From Actinomycetota bacterium (GTDB lineage Bacteria; Actinomycetota; Coriobacteriia; Anaerosomatales; Anaerosomataceae), in contig WSXY01000001.1 of the NCBI GenBank assembly GCA_009773565.1, forward strand, positions 186,001 through 250,000: a stretch of DNA of 64,000 nucleotides, read 5' to 3'. The notes beneath the pieces are model-generated. The model did no database searches. It was given only the letters and a program-made list of their open reading frames with translations, and was not told the origin of the DNA. The position numbers and the translations under genes are program-made. Positions 33,494 to 41,779 of this stretch are shown piece after piece (the first letter of the stretch is position 1; each line of letters opens with the position of its first letter).

Positions 33494-34000
33494 ATGATCG
33501 ACATGAACGAAGACGGGAACACGCGCCCGGTGGATGCCAGAAGCCGCAAGATAGCGATCGTCTGCCACTGCCTCCTCAACGCCAACTCTAAGGTGGAGGG
33601 CCTTGCGGTGTACGCAGGCATCCACCCACTCATCGCGGAACTCGCCAGTCGCGGTATCGGCGTCATTCAGATGCCGTGTCCCGAGATGGGCGCGTGCGGT
33701 ATGCAGCGACCCGGTCGTACGCGCGCGCAGTATGAATACCCGGCGTTCATTGAGCTGTGCGCCCGTCTCGCCGACGAAACCCTTACCCAAGTCCGCGAAT
33801 ACCAGCGGTGCGACTACGAATTCGTCGGGCTGGTCGGTGTCGCCGGCAGCCCGAGCTGTGGCGTATCGCAGCCAGGCGTGCACATCAGCGCCTTGCAGAA
33901 TCGTCTCGAGCCGCTTGGGATTTGCTTCGCCGAGATTGATGAGGACGCTGAGGGCCATCGCGTCGATGAGGTGCTCCGCGCGCTAGCGGTCGATGCCTAG
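33494..34000 (+). CDS. TudS-related putative desulfidase (CD3072-like, DUF523 superfamily)
   Basis: A 168-aa protein. Conserved cysteine motifs match the TudS/DUF523 family: 'CHCLLNANSKVEG' (Cys24 and Cys26), 'PCPEMGACGMQR' (Cys62 and Cys68) and 'VAGSPSCGV' (Cys122). TudS enzymes bind a [4Fe-4S] cluster and remove sulphur from 2-thiouracil as hydrogen sulphide. ATG 33494 (GAGAGGT upstream) is chosen over the longer open frame that starts at 33386 in the promoter region. Divergent from the ECF S component; together they suggest uptake and desulfuration of a thionated base. Confidence 0.82.
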   Translation: MIDMNEDGNTRPVDARSRKIAIVCHCLLNANSKVEGLAVYAGIHPLIAELASRGIGVIQMPCPEMGACGMQRPGRTRAQYEYPAFIELCARLADETLTQVREYQRCDYEFVGLVGVAGSPSCGVSQPGVHISALQNRLEPLGICFAEIDEDAEGHRVDEVLRALAVDA

Positions 34001-34070
34001 CACGTGCCACCCGCGGTCTGTTCTGCCACAATCGTGAACGTCGCAAACGCACAGCGGAAGGACCGCACGA

Positions 34071-34826
34071 ATGGCTGAACTGCTCACCGTCCAGGCGCTT
34101 GTCGCCCTGCTCACCCTGACAATCCTTGAGATTGTTCTCGGCGTCGACAACATCATCTTCCTCGCCATTGTCACCGCGGATGTGCCGAAGGCCCAACAGA
34201 ATTTCGTCCGTAAGCTTGGACTCGGACTCGCCCTCGTCGGCCGCATCCTGATGGTGCTCGGACTGTCGTGGCTGCTCGGACTGGACAAGGCGCTGTTCAC
34301 GCTTGTTGGCCACGGATTCAGCGCCAAGGATCTCATCCTGCTCGCCGGCGGCCTGTTCCTGACCTACAAAGCGGTCACCGAGATCTTCAAAGTCACCGAA
34401 CTTAAGGAAGACGACGCCGGTGCCGAGAAGCCTGCAAAGGTGTCCGCCGGGACCATGGCGGGCGTCGTCTTGCAGATCATGGTGGTCGACATGGTCTTCG
34501 CCATCGACTCGGTGCTGACGGCAGTCGGCCTCACCCAGGAGTACGTCCTTATCATCATCGCGATGACCATCGCCGTCCTGGTCATGATGTTCTTCGCCGG
34601 ATCGCTCGCAGACTTCATCCACAAGCACCCTTCGCTCAAGATGCTCGCACTCGCGTTCCTTGTGCTCGTGGGTGTGCTCCTCATCGCCGACGGATTTGGC
34701 GAGGAGATCGAGCGCAACTACGTCTACTTCGCGATACTGTTCTCGCTCGCGGTCGAGGCACTCAACTTCCGGCGCCAGGCAAACGAGCTGCGCAAGAAGC
34801 GCCTGCTGGAGTCGCCCGGGGTCTAG
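34071..34826 (+). CDS. TerC-family integral membrane protein
   Basis: A 251-aa protein with seven or eight helices. TerC signatures include 'EIVLGVDNIIFLAIV' near residue 20 (acidic metal-binding residues E and D) and 'VVDMVFAIDSVLTAVG' near residue 145. Family members export metal ions such as Mn2+, or load them onto extracellular proteins. A weak GGAAGGACCGCACGA precedes the ATG. It ends at a strong bidirectional terminator. Confidence 0.9.
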   Translation: MAELLTVQALVALLTLTILEIVLGVDNIIFLAIVTADVPKAQQNFVRKLGLGLALVGRILMVLGLSWLLGLDKALFTLVGHGFSAKDLILLAGGLFLTYKAVTEIFKVTELKEDDAGAEKPAKVSAGTMAGVVLQIMVVDMVFAIDSVLTAVGLTQEYVLIIIAMTIAVLVMMFFAGSLADFIHKHPSLKMLALAFLVLVGVLLIADGFGEEIERNYVYFAILFSLAVEALNFRRQANELRKKRLLESPGV

Positions 34827-34833
34827 CGACACG

Positions 34834-34889
34834 CGAAGGGCCCCGTCGTGCGCAGCGTTGCGCTGCCTGCACCCGACGGGGGCCCTTCG
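34834..34889. terminator. Bidirectional terminator between convergent genes
   Basis: CGAAGGGCCCCGTCG and CGACGGGGGCCCTTCG pair over 15 bp with one bulged G, and an inner GCGCAG/CTGC stem adds to it. It is followed by ATTT on the plus strand. It separates terC from the convergent membrane-protein gene. Confidence 0.75.
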
Positions 34890-34907
34890 ATTTGGTGCGA
34901 ATAGTTG

Positions 34908-35303
34908 CTAGCCGCGCGCAGGTCCCCGGCTTGCCATGCCCCAAAGGAACATGAGAACCCACAGAGCCCACGGTGCGAGAATGTACTTCGCGAGGGTGGC
35001 GCGCATCGCGTCGTTGCCGGCCTTGATTGCCTGCATGCCGATAATCGCGGCACCGGCCATGCCGAACATCACCACAAATGCCAACACGGTGTGCATCAGG
35101 TCCGAGAGAGGTTCGAGATCGAGGCCGCGAGCCGAGATGGCCATCATCGCAGTCGCCACGACATCGAATGCGAATCCGATCCACAGGTAGGTGACGTGAC
35201 GCTTGGTCACGGTCTTAGCGCGAAACGCACCCCAGGACCCCATCGAGTACATGACGAGCGCTCCGGCCAGTGCGAGTAGGCCGACCATGATGTTTATGGG
35301 CAT
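34908..35303 (-). CDS. Four-span membrane protein (HsmA/TIGR03987-like)
   Basis: A 131-aa protein with four hydrophobic helices and short loops: 'IMVGLLALAGALVMYSMG', 'YLWIGFAFDVVATAMMAI', 'MHTVLAFVVMFGMAGAAII' and 'YILAPWALWVLMFLWG'. The 'WIGFAFDVVAT' and 'LMHTVLAF' features recall the HsmA/TIGR03987 family of small four-helix proteins. Function unknown. Confidence 0.6.
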   Translation of the reverse strand: MPINIMVGLLALAGALVMYSMGSWGAFRAKTVTKRHVTYLWIGFAFDVVATAMMAISARGLDLEPLSDLMHTVLAFVVMFGMAGAAIIGMQAIKAGNDAMRATLAKYILAPWALWVLMFLWGMASRGPARG

Positions 35304-35393
35304 CTGTATTCCCCTTCGTTCGCGTAGCGCCTCAGGCGCCGTCTGCCCCGTAGTCTAAAGGGGAGTCGCGTTCATGGGAAATCGGAGTTCGCT

Positions 35394-35675
35394 CTAGCGC
35401 GCCCCGAGCGGGAGCGTGAGCTTCTTCTCGAGTCCGTCGAGAACCTCTTCGAGTGAGTGCCTGCGCAGCGCCCACGGCGGCAGACCGAACGAGCGAGTCC
35501 CGTCCGTGCGCTTTACCCACACCGTGTGCCGGGCGTCACACAAGACCTCGTAGTCGGGCGAAGTGAAGCGTGCCTGGCAGGCTTCAAGCATGCCGCTGCC
35601 ACCATCATCTGTGTAGATGACAACAGGCTCATCGCTTACCATTCGCTGGTGGGTCTGCCTCGACGTTGTGGGCAT
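35394..35675 (-). CDS. Small conserved hypothetical protein
   Basis: A 93-aa protein. ATG 35675 follows AGAGGCG; a longer open frame upstream to 35945 overlaps the promoter region and has no start signal. The core reads 'VVIYTDDGGSGMLEACQARF', then 'ARHTVWVKRTDGTRSFGLPP' and ends 'LDGLEKKLTLPLGAR'. Alternating short strands and a final helix point to a small cytosolic alpha/beta domain. I do not recognise the family. Confidence 0.55.
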   Translation of the reverse strand: MPTTSRQTHQRMVSDEPVVIYTDDGGSGMLEACQARFTSPDYEVLCDARHTVWVKRTDGTRSFGLPPWALRRHSLEEVLDGLEKKLTLPLGAR

Positions 35676-35844
35676 GATAACGCCTCTCATTTCCGGGCTG
35701 CAAGAAGCTACTCGCGAGGAACCAGGAGTCGCCGATAGATACCGATCTGCGAAACCTGAGTGGCTGACAACGCGCAAGTAATCTGACGAAGGTCGAATTA
35801 TAGCACTTCTCGACCTCGAACTCCCGGGGCAGAACCCTCGTGGC

Positions 35845-36279
35845 TCAGTCCTTCGCTCGACCACAGTAGAGACATGCGTCTCGATGAACGCAGATAACAC
35901 CGCCGCATCCGGGGCAGTTCCAGCGCGTCTTCTCTGACTCGGCAAAGGCCTCGAGCCCGGCGGCCTGGATGCGCTGCAGGTTCTCGACCATGCTCATGCC
36001 GTACTTGGCCCGGTAGCGCTTGTCGAGCTGCCGCAAGCGCGCACAGGGAAACTTTGTGCACTCGAAGCAGAATCCACTTTCCGTCCCGATGAGCTCCTCG
36101 CATTCTTTGATTCGACACACCACACAATGTGCCGGTTTTGCTGCGTCGTCGCGGCTGCTGCAGCCCGGACACGGCTTCTTGTCCCTGAGGTGTCCGATAC
36201 ACAGCGCACAGTTCATCCCGCATGGCGCGATCATCTCCGGAATGATTGACTCAGGAAGGACCTTCTCGCCGGAAGCCAT
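35845..36279 (-). CDS. DUF3795 cysteine-rich protein
   Basis: A 144-aa protein with four clusters of cysteines in the DUF3795 order: 'IAPCGMNCALCIGHLRDKK', CPGC, 'HCVVCRIKECEE', 'FCFECTKFPC' and a C-terminal rubredoxin-like pair CPGCGG and CLYCGR. The Cys pairs probably bind zinc or iron-sulphur. Common in anaerobes; function unknown. It starts 3 nt after the stop of the acetyltransferase gene. Confidence 0.83.
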   Translation of the reverse strand: MASGEKVLPESIIPEMIAPCGMNCALCIGHLRDKKPCPGCSSRDDAAKPAHCVVCRIKECEELIGTESGFCFECTKFPCARLRQLDKRYRAKYGMSMVENLQRIQAAGLEAFAESEKTRWNCPGCGGVICVHRDACLYCGRAKD

Positions 36280-36282
36280 GCT

Positions 36283-36909
36283 TCACACGCTCCCCTCGTT
36301 CATCTCCGACACGTCGAACCGCATGAAGTGAATCGCCCGGTAGCCGCTGCTCTCGGTCAACCAGGCAGTTGGAATCGAAAGGACCCGCCTGAAGCCGATC
36401 CGCTCGTAGAGCTGCATCGCGCGCACGTTGGTGTCGACTACTTCAAGTCCGACTGACCGCACACCCGCCTCACGAGCAGCCGCAAGCACCTCACTAAGCA
36501 GCCGGGAGCCAACCCCGCTCCCACGCGAAGCCCCCGTCACCGCAAGAACTTCGAGGCACCACTGCCGTCGACCCGGCCGCGTCATGACTTCCTCGAAGAA
36601 GACTGGAAGCCACCGGGAGATTGCACCCAACAGCCCGAACTCGTGAAGGAACGTTCGGGGCCGTATTTGAGAGAATCGCCGCCTATACACTCCGACACCG
36701 GCCACGCCCAACAGAGCGCCCCGCTCACCGAGCGCAACCCACCCAAGCTCCGGCGCTATGCTCTCCGCGATGAGTCGGCGCGCCTGCTCGGGCGTCTTGG
36801 GTCGAAGGTCATGTTCCAGCTTGAGCGCGAACGCCTCGAGCAACAGATCTGTCGCCTCAACGAGTATCCCGTGAGACATGCCCCGCACGATTGTGAGACC
36901 TTCGTTCAT
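36283..36909 (-). CDS. GNAT-family N-acetyltransferase
   Basis: A 208-aa protein. The acetyl-CoA pyrophosphate loop (motif A) is 'VTGASRGSGVGSRLLSEVL' (R-G-x-G-x-G/S) and motif B is 'LEVVDTNVRAMQLYERIGFRR'. The N-terminal 100 residues carry the substrate site. The substrate is unknown. It is in the operon 38783-35845 between the flavodoxin-ferredoxin protein and DUF3795. Confidence 0.85.
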   Translation of the reverse strand: MNEGLTIVRGMSHGILVEATDLLLEAFALKLEHDLRPKTPEQARRLIAESIAPELGWVALGERGALLGVAGVGVYRRRFSQIRPRTFLHEFGLLGAISRWLPVFFEEVMTRPGRRQWCLEVLAVTGASRGSGVGSRLLSEVLAAAREAGVRSVGLEVVDTNVRAMQLYERIGFRRVLSIPTAWLTESSGYRAIHFMRFDVSEMNEGSV

Positions 36910-36918
36910 CGGGCTCCC

Positions 36919-38358
36919 TCACACATCGCGAAGATCCGTTCCGGGCTCCCGATAGCGTCGGTAAAGCCGCGTCGGCGTCGCATGTCCGAGAAGCCATGCG
37001 ACCGTCCGGCTGCGCCCGAGAACCCAGACGACGTGATAGGTCGCACCAGTGAGAGCAAACAGGATGACCGCCCCGAGAACCGAGACCACCCAACTTGTCT
37101 TGGCCACGCCGACGATAACGGCGATGCCCGCGACATACTCCGTAGCGGCGAGGAGGACAGCCGTCTGGGCAATCGCACCAACCCAACTTGCCTGAATCGC
37201 CTCCTCGGGACAGATGTTCATGCAGCGCATGCAACTCTCGCAGCCAAACGTCCAGTAGGGGCGCTTCGGAGGAGAGCCCGACATGCGCACCGCGTCGAGT
37301 GGGCACATGCGCGCGCAGAGTCCGCACGAGGTACAGCGCTCGTCCGCGAAGAAGAGCTTCCCGAGGAGCTTCCGGGCGAACACGACGTAGCCCAGAGATA
37401 CCGGGATCAGCACCAGACCGCCGGCCAACTCCAGCAAACCACCCAGTCGTATTTGATCTGAGAGCAGTCTCCCGGCGAATACATCCGTCTTTGCCTGGGC
37501 CTTCTCGACGATTGTGGCGATGTGTCCCGCATTCATCCCGGGGTGCAGCGCCGTCCAGTTGGATGGCATATCAATAGCCGCGACGCCAACCAACCGACCG
37601 CCCCGGAGCATCAGAATGAGCGCGAGCAGCCATGCTGCCGTGCCCTCAAACCCGGGGAGCCGCAACGGGCCGACGTACCAGCCGGCACGAGTGGCAAGCG
37701 CGAAGACGTCGGCGCCGCGCACACCCGGAACAGTCGCCGCGTACGCAACAACGGCCCACGGAGCCGTGAAGCCGTGTGTCGGCGTCAGGATGCCGAGCGT
37801 ACGATGATCTGCGGAGTCCGAGATTCCTGTTACCGCGTCTGTTTCGCGTGTGTCGATGCGAACGAGCGCGGACTCGATGCCGCGACGCTTGGCTGCCGCA
37901 GCAATCCAACTCGCTACTCGATAGGTGTTACCGGTTCCAGTGAAGTAGTGAAGCTCAAGTTGGCGGGGCTGCACTTCGGATCCGGCATCTCCGCCTTCGA
38001 GAGTAGTTCGTGCGAGAACGACGGCCCAGACCGACACCGCGATGACCAAGATAAGAAGTGCCGGGGGGCCGAGGAGTTCAGCCACGATGGCAGCTAGGGC
38101 CGCGGCCAAGAATCCACCAAGTCCCAGCGCGATGATCGTTGCCGATGCTCGGGATCGAATGATTGACACGGCAAACTCGGCAAAGAGCACAAATAGCGCC
38201 AGCCCGAGTGACAAGTGGAACATGCGATCGAGCGACATCCCGCCTGGTTCTGCGAGACCTTGCCAGAACGTAGCCGCCCCCAGACCGACCGCCGGAATCG
38301 CAACAACAATTGCCGAAACGAGGCGCAGGCTGATCAACAGGCGAGCGGGTCTCGTCAT
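36919..38358 (-). CDS. EFR1-type membrane flavodoxin/ferredoxin protein
   Basis: A 479-aa protein combining several modules. Residues 1-125 carry about four hydrophobic helices. A flavodoxin-like domain follows (ELHYFTGTGNTYRVASWIA, with the phosphate loop TGTGNT). Then come two [4Fe-4S] ferredoxin motifs (CTSCGLCARMCP and CESCMRCMNICP) and two more helices. It probably passes electrons between a quinone or low-potential donor and a cytosolic partner. Neighbours with DUF3795 and GNAT are not diagnostic. Length and architecture match EFR1-family ferredoxins, with extra transmembrane ends. Confidence 0.85.
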   Translation of the reverse strand: MTRPARLLISLRLVSAIVVAIPAVGLGAATFWQGLAEPGGMSLDRMFHLSLGLALFVLFAEFAVSIIRSRASATIIALGLGGFLAAALAAIVAELLGPPALLILVIAVSVWAVVLARTTLEGGDAGSEVQPRQLELHYFTGTGNTYRVASWIAAAAKRRGIESALVRIDTRETDAVTGISDSADHRTLGILTPTHGFTAPWAVVAYAATVPGVRGADVFALATRAGWYVGPLRLPGFEGTAAWLLALILMLRGGRLVGVAAIDMPSNWTALHPGMNAGHIATIVEKAQAKTDVFAGRLLSDQIRLGGLLELAGGLVLIPVSLGYVVFARKLLGKLFFADERCTSCGLCARMCPLDAVRMSGSPPKRPYWTFGCESCMRCMNICPEEAIQASWVGAIAQTAVLLAATEYVAGIAVIVGVAKTSWVVSVLGAVILFALTGATYHVVWVLGRSRTVAWLLGHATPTRLYRRYREPGTDLRDV

Positions 38359-38384
38359 CAGGCTCCCTCTAGAAACTGCACGCC

Positions 38385-38783
38385 CTAGAGGAAACCGATC
38401 TCCTCGGTAGCGGCAGAAACGACATAGCAGCGTTCATTGTTCGAGCTGGGATCCGCCGGAATCAGGAAGAATCCCGGGCGGCCGGGCTGGTATCCGGTTG
38501 TAGTCCCGACCAGGATTTCCCCGTCCTTGAACACGACCTTGATCACACGCCCAACCGGAGGACGGGCCGGATCGAAGCCCTTCCGTTCACGGTAGTCAGG
38601 GTTACCGTCAAGATCCTTTACGAAGAACAGGGCCTTGAGATCCTGCATGCGGATCTCGACTGGCTGAGTCCCGGCCGGAGACGTGGTCACCACCACGTGG
38701 AAGAGATCCTTATTCGGGAAGAAGTCCGCGGTCATCCCTTTGACCATACGGCCATCGGCGAACCGTGCCACGACCTTGTTCAC
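38385..38783 (-). CDS. Conserved hypothetical beta-strand protein
   Basis: A 132-aa protein starting at GTG 38783, preceded by AAAGGGGAT. Motifs 'KVVARFADGRMVKGMTADFF', 'LKALFFVKDLDGNPDYRERK' and 'RVIKVVFKDGEILVGTTTGY' repeat a strand-turn-strand pattern (VxxxFxDGxxxxG), twice, suggesting two SH3- or Sm-like barrels or PilZ-like strands. I recall the same 'FFVKD..GN' signature in small proteins of anaerobes and delta-proteobacteria, without function. It heads the operon with the EFR1 protein. Confidence 0.65.
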   Translation of the reverse strand: MNKVVARFADGRMVKGMTADFFPNKDLFHVVVTTSPAGTQPVEIRMQDLKALFFVKDLDGNPDYRERKGFDPARPPVGRVIKVVFKDGEILVGTTTGYQPGRPGFFLIPADPSSNNERCYVVSAATEEIGFL

Positions 38784-38882
38784 AGCGATCCCCTTTCGAA
38801 AGTGCACACCGATTCCAGAAGCCCTCGGCAGTACTCTCTAGCCCCCATGCGATGATTCTACGTCGGCGGAGCGTTTCTCGCA

Positions 38883-40802
38883 TCACTCTTGGTCTGGCGC
38901 CAAGCCTCCGCTTCCAAGAACCTCCCGAAAGACGGTCGCAAGCGCGTCCGCGGCCGCCCCCGCTCGCCCACGCGCGGGCACGACACCCGCGAGAGCGTTG
39001 CTAAAGAACACCTCATCGGCCTGAGCAAGTAGAGCGACCGAAATCTCACACTCCTCGGCGCGGTAACCGCACCGGGTTGCAATGTCGAGAATCACACCAC
39101 GCGCAACGCCATTTATCGCAGGAGGCGCGCACGGAGTGAGCAAGCGCTTGCCCACGCGGATCCAAACGCTCGCAGTCGCTCCGTCGATGACAGTGTCCCG
39201 CGCATCGACGAGCACTGCCTGGTGGGCACCAGCGTCGAGTGCCTGTCGTTGCGCGTCGTCCCAAGCGGCTCGATCCGCCGGTTTAGCGGCACCCTCGGGT
39301 AGGAGCGGCGTCGCGGCTCGCACCAAGAACAGCGCCGGATACCCCGGCACGTCCAGCGACGACGCCATGGCCGTGACGCTAGCGGTCACCTCACCTGTTG
39401 GGGCGACGGTCACCGACAGACGACCGTACCCGGCGGCTTCGCCGTAGGACTCGATAGCCTCAGCCGCTGCTGAGCGAACCCGTGCCAGCACAGTCGCCCC
39501 GCACCCCCCTTTGGCGAGACGCGCAAGATGGCGTGCAAGAAGCGGGGTGTGTCCATGAACGACGCGACACGTCTCGCGCAAAGCAATCGCCGGCAAACCG
39601 TCACCGAGGAACGGTGTTGCCTTCAGGACCGTCTCGAGCCACTCCTCGGCCGGGTCGGAGTCCGCCGTGATGCCGCCTCCGGTGCCCCAGCGCACGACGT
39701 CGCCAGAATACTCGGCCGTTCGGATGATGACCGAGGAGTCCACCTCGCCCGGTACGGCGACGACGAGCGCGCCGGTGTACGCCCCGCGAGGTGACGCCTC
39801 CAGCGAAGCGATGATCCTTGTCGCCGCAATCTTGGGAGCGCCGGTAACGGAACCGCACGGAAAGGTAGCTGCTAGCAGGTCAGCGAACGTGGCATCCGTG
39901 CGAAGCAATCCGGACACGCTTGAAACCATCTGATGGCAATACGGCGTCGTGGCTATCTCGAAAAGCGGATCTACTAAAACCGTCCCTGGTCGGCACACCA
40001 TGCCGAGGTCGTTGCGTTCAAGATCGACGATCATGACGTGTTCGGCACGTTCCTTCTCGGAACCGGCGAGTTCGGAAACCATTATGCTATCAGCCGCTCC
40101 TTCGCCCCGGGGGCGGGTGCCCTTGACGGGACACACCTCGACACGGGCGCCCGACAACCTGATGAAGCGCTCCGGAGAAGCCGACGCAATCGTCACGCCC
40201 GGCGTTCGCCAAAAAGCGGACATCTCTGCCTGGGTGCGATGCGTGAGCGTAGCGAATGCGACCTCTGGACTGGTTGACGGAGTGCCCCTCAAGCGGCGGG
40301 TGAGATTGAGGACGTAGACGTCGCCCGCACTGATCGCTTCGCGCGTTGCACTCACTCCGGCGTGAAAGCCCGCGCGATCAAGATCGCTGGTTACGTCGGC
40401 GGCAAGTGGCACCGACGCTGGCAGCGTGTTTGGAGCAGTCACTGCCACCTCGGGTAGCTCGCAACCCTCGAGGACGCCCCACACACGCCATCCCTCCTCG
40501 CTCCAGACTAGCCCGCCCACGTATCTGGCAACGGTCGCCGACCCGTCGTATGCGAGAAGCGTTGCCGTGAGGATCGGTGCCCCACCAGCGTAGGTGCGCT
40601 CAATCTCCGCGGCGGCGGCCGGGAGCAGCACGCCTTCATTCAGCGTCTCCGGCGCCCACGCCACGATAGCCCGGCCCCCAAACCAGCCTCTCCCCGACCC
40701 GGGCGCAAGCGCCAGCAGCGCCGGCTCCCCGGACAGCAGCGTGCACCAGTCTGCCGGAGCGACATCGGGTGGCGCGACAACGCGGCCATCCTCGGGAAGC
40801 AT
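38883..40802 (-). CDS. pabB: Fused aminodeoxychorismate synthase component I / aminodeoxychorismate lyase (PabBC)
   Basis: A 639-aa bifunctional enzyme of folate (4-aminobenzoate) synthesis. Residues to about 410 form the chorismate-binding PabB domain: 'VLNLTRRLRGTPST', 'VCPVKGTRPRG', 'SELAGSEKERAEHVMIVDL' and 'TFPCGSVTGAPKIAATRII'. The last 200 residues form a PLP-dependent class IV aminotransferase fold (lyase) with 'LRETCRVVHGHTPLLARHLA', 'ARDTVIDGATASVWIRVG' and 'EEVFFSNALAGVVPA'-type ending DEVFFSNALAGVVPAR. The glutamine amidotransferase PabA is not encoded beside it. ATG 40802 has AAAGGCAGG upstream. Confidence 0.9.
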   Translation of the reverse strand: MLPEDGRVVAPPDVAPADWCTLLSGEPALLALAPGSGRGWFGGRAIVAWAPETLNEGVLLPAAAAEIERTYAGGAPILTATLLAYDGSATVARYVGGLVWSEEGWRVWGVLEGCELPEVAVTAPNTLPASVPLAADVTSDLDRAGFHAGVSATREAISAGDVYVLNLTRRLRGTPSTSPEVAFATLTHRTQAEMSAFWRTPGVTIASASPERFIRLSGARVEVCPVKGTRPRGEGAADSIMVSELAGSEKERAEHVMIVDLERNDLGMVCRPGTVLVDPLFEIATTPYCHQMVSSVSGLLRTDATFADLLAATFPCGSVTGAPKIAATRIIASLEASPRGAYTGALVVAVPGEVDSSVIIRTAEYSGDVVRWGTGGGITADSDPAEEWLETVLKATPFLGDGLPAIALRETCRVVHGHTPLLARHLARLAKGGCGATVLARVRSAAAEAIESYGEAAGYGRLSVTVAPTGEVTASVTAMASSLDVPGYPALFLVRAATPLLPEGAAKPADRAAWDDAQRQALDAGAHQAVLVDARDTVIDGATASVWIRVGKRLLTPCAPPAINGVARGVILDIATRCGYRAEECEISVALLAQADEVFFSNALAGVVPARGRAGAAADALATVFREVLGSGGLAPDQE

Positions 40803-40830
40803 CGAGCCTGCCTTTCTCGCGAGCCGAATC

Positions 40831-41373
40831 CTAGTCGCCCTGCCCCACAAGCATTCTAAGAATCTCCTCCATGAGCTCGTGAGTTCGATTCGTGGGATTC
40901 ACCGTGGTGACCACTCGTGCCCCGTACCTGGCGGGCGTGATCTCGATTCCCTGCGAGTAGAGCTGCTGCGTCTCGACATCAAAGAGGTAGGTGGAGTTCT
41001 TCTCGCCACCTATGTATGTGTTGTCACGCTTGTCCCTCTGAGCGAACTCGATCGTTTCCGCCGAAAGGCCACCCACCGAGACGCCGATGCTCACCGTGTT
41101 GGGGATGTGATATCGCAGCGCCCGGGGTAGCCGATACTGGGCCTCAGCCGCCAGACGTGCCTGCCCGTGCAGCGCCTCGAAGGTAGTCGGAGCACGCATG
41201 GTTGAAAGGTCATGGATGAAGAAGAAGTCCGTGTAGGGCAGGAAGGGTCCGAAGCTGTGCCCGTGCTTGATTGCGAGAACCGACGTCCCGATCGGCGACT
41301 CGCTGATCGCGTATCCTCGGTCACCGAGAAACGCCTTGATGCGCTCTATCCACCGCCCTGCGCTGTCGGTCAT
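40831..41373 (-). CDS. Conserved hypothetical protein
   Basis: A 180-aa soluble protein with no signal peptide. Features: 'IERIKAFLGDRGYAISESP', 'FGPFLPYTDFFFIHDLS', 'RLPRALRYHIPNTVSIGVSV' and 'DETIEFAQRDKRDNTYIGGE'-like region ETIEFAQRDKRDNTYIGGEKN. Short hydrophobic strands and the Arg-Tyr-Pro rich middle suggest an alpha/beta domain, but no family is recognised. It is 28 nt upstream of pabBC and its start overlaps the end of the DUF1801 gene (ATGA), so the three are probably one transcript. Confidence 0.6.
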   Translation of the reverse strand: MTDSAGRWIERIKAFLGDRGYAISESPIGTSVLAIKHGHSFGPFLPYTDFFFIHDLSTMRAPTTFEALHGQARLAAEAQYRLPRALRYHIPNTVSIGVSVGGLSAETIEFAQRDKRDNTYIGGEKNSTYLFDVETQQLYSQGIEITPARYGARVVTTVNPTNRTHELMEEILRMLVGQGD

Positions 41374-41765
41374 ACGGTCTTCGAATCGCGCTTGGGCTCC
41401 GACGCCTTGCGCATGCTCTCCGCAACCCTGAATTCAACGATCCGACGAATCAGGTCCGTCGGGAGCGGCTTATCGAGCGGGAACTGCACGGATCCCTTTC
41501 CGCGCTTGAAGGGCTTGAGCTCTTCCTCGAATGCCGCCATACCGCTCGGTACCGGATAGAACCCGACGTGCTTTGCGAAGCCCCCAAAGTGCACGAGATG
41601 GTGCCCGTTCAGGTCGAAGGTAGGAATCGCGTAGCTGATCGTCTCGGTCGCCTCGGGCGCGGTCGCCCTGATAAGCGCTCGAAGTTCTTCAAGTACCGTC
41701 TGGGTGTCAGCGGGAAACTCCGCGATGTACGCGTCGATGAGGTTGTTCTTCGCGTCAGTCGTCAT
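41370..41765 (-). CDS. DUF1801-family protein
   Basis: A 131-aa protein with the DUF1801 core: 'LEELRALIRATAPEATETISYAIPTF', 'GHHLVHFGGFAKHVGFYPVPSG', 'KGSVQFPLDKPLP' and 'LIRRIVEFRV'. These are small cytosolic proteins related to bacterial YdhG and to iron-storage-like domains, function unproven. A second family member is at 52547-52918. Its stop overlaps the next gene by 4 bases. Confidence 0.85.
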   Translation of the reverse strand: MTTDAKNNLIDAYIAEFPADTQTVLEELRALIRATAPEATETISYAIPTFDLNGHHLVHFGGFAKHVGFYPVPSGMAAFEEELKPFKRGKGSVQFPLDKPLPTDLIRRIVEFRVAESMRKASEPKRDSKTV

Positions 41766-41779
41766 CTGTACACCTACAA

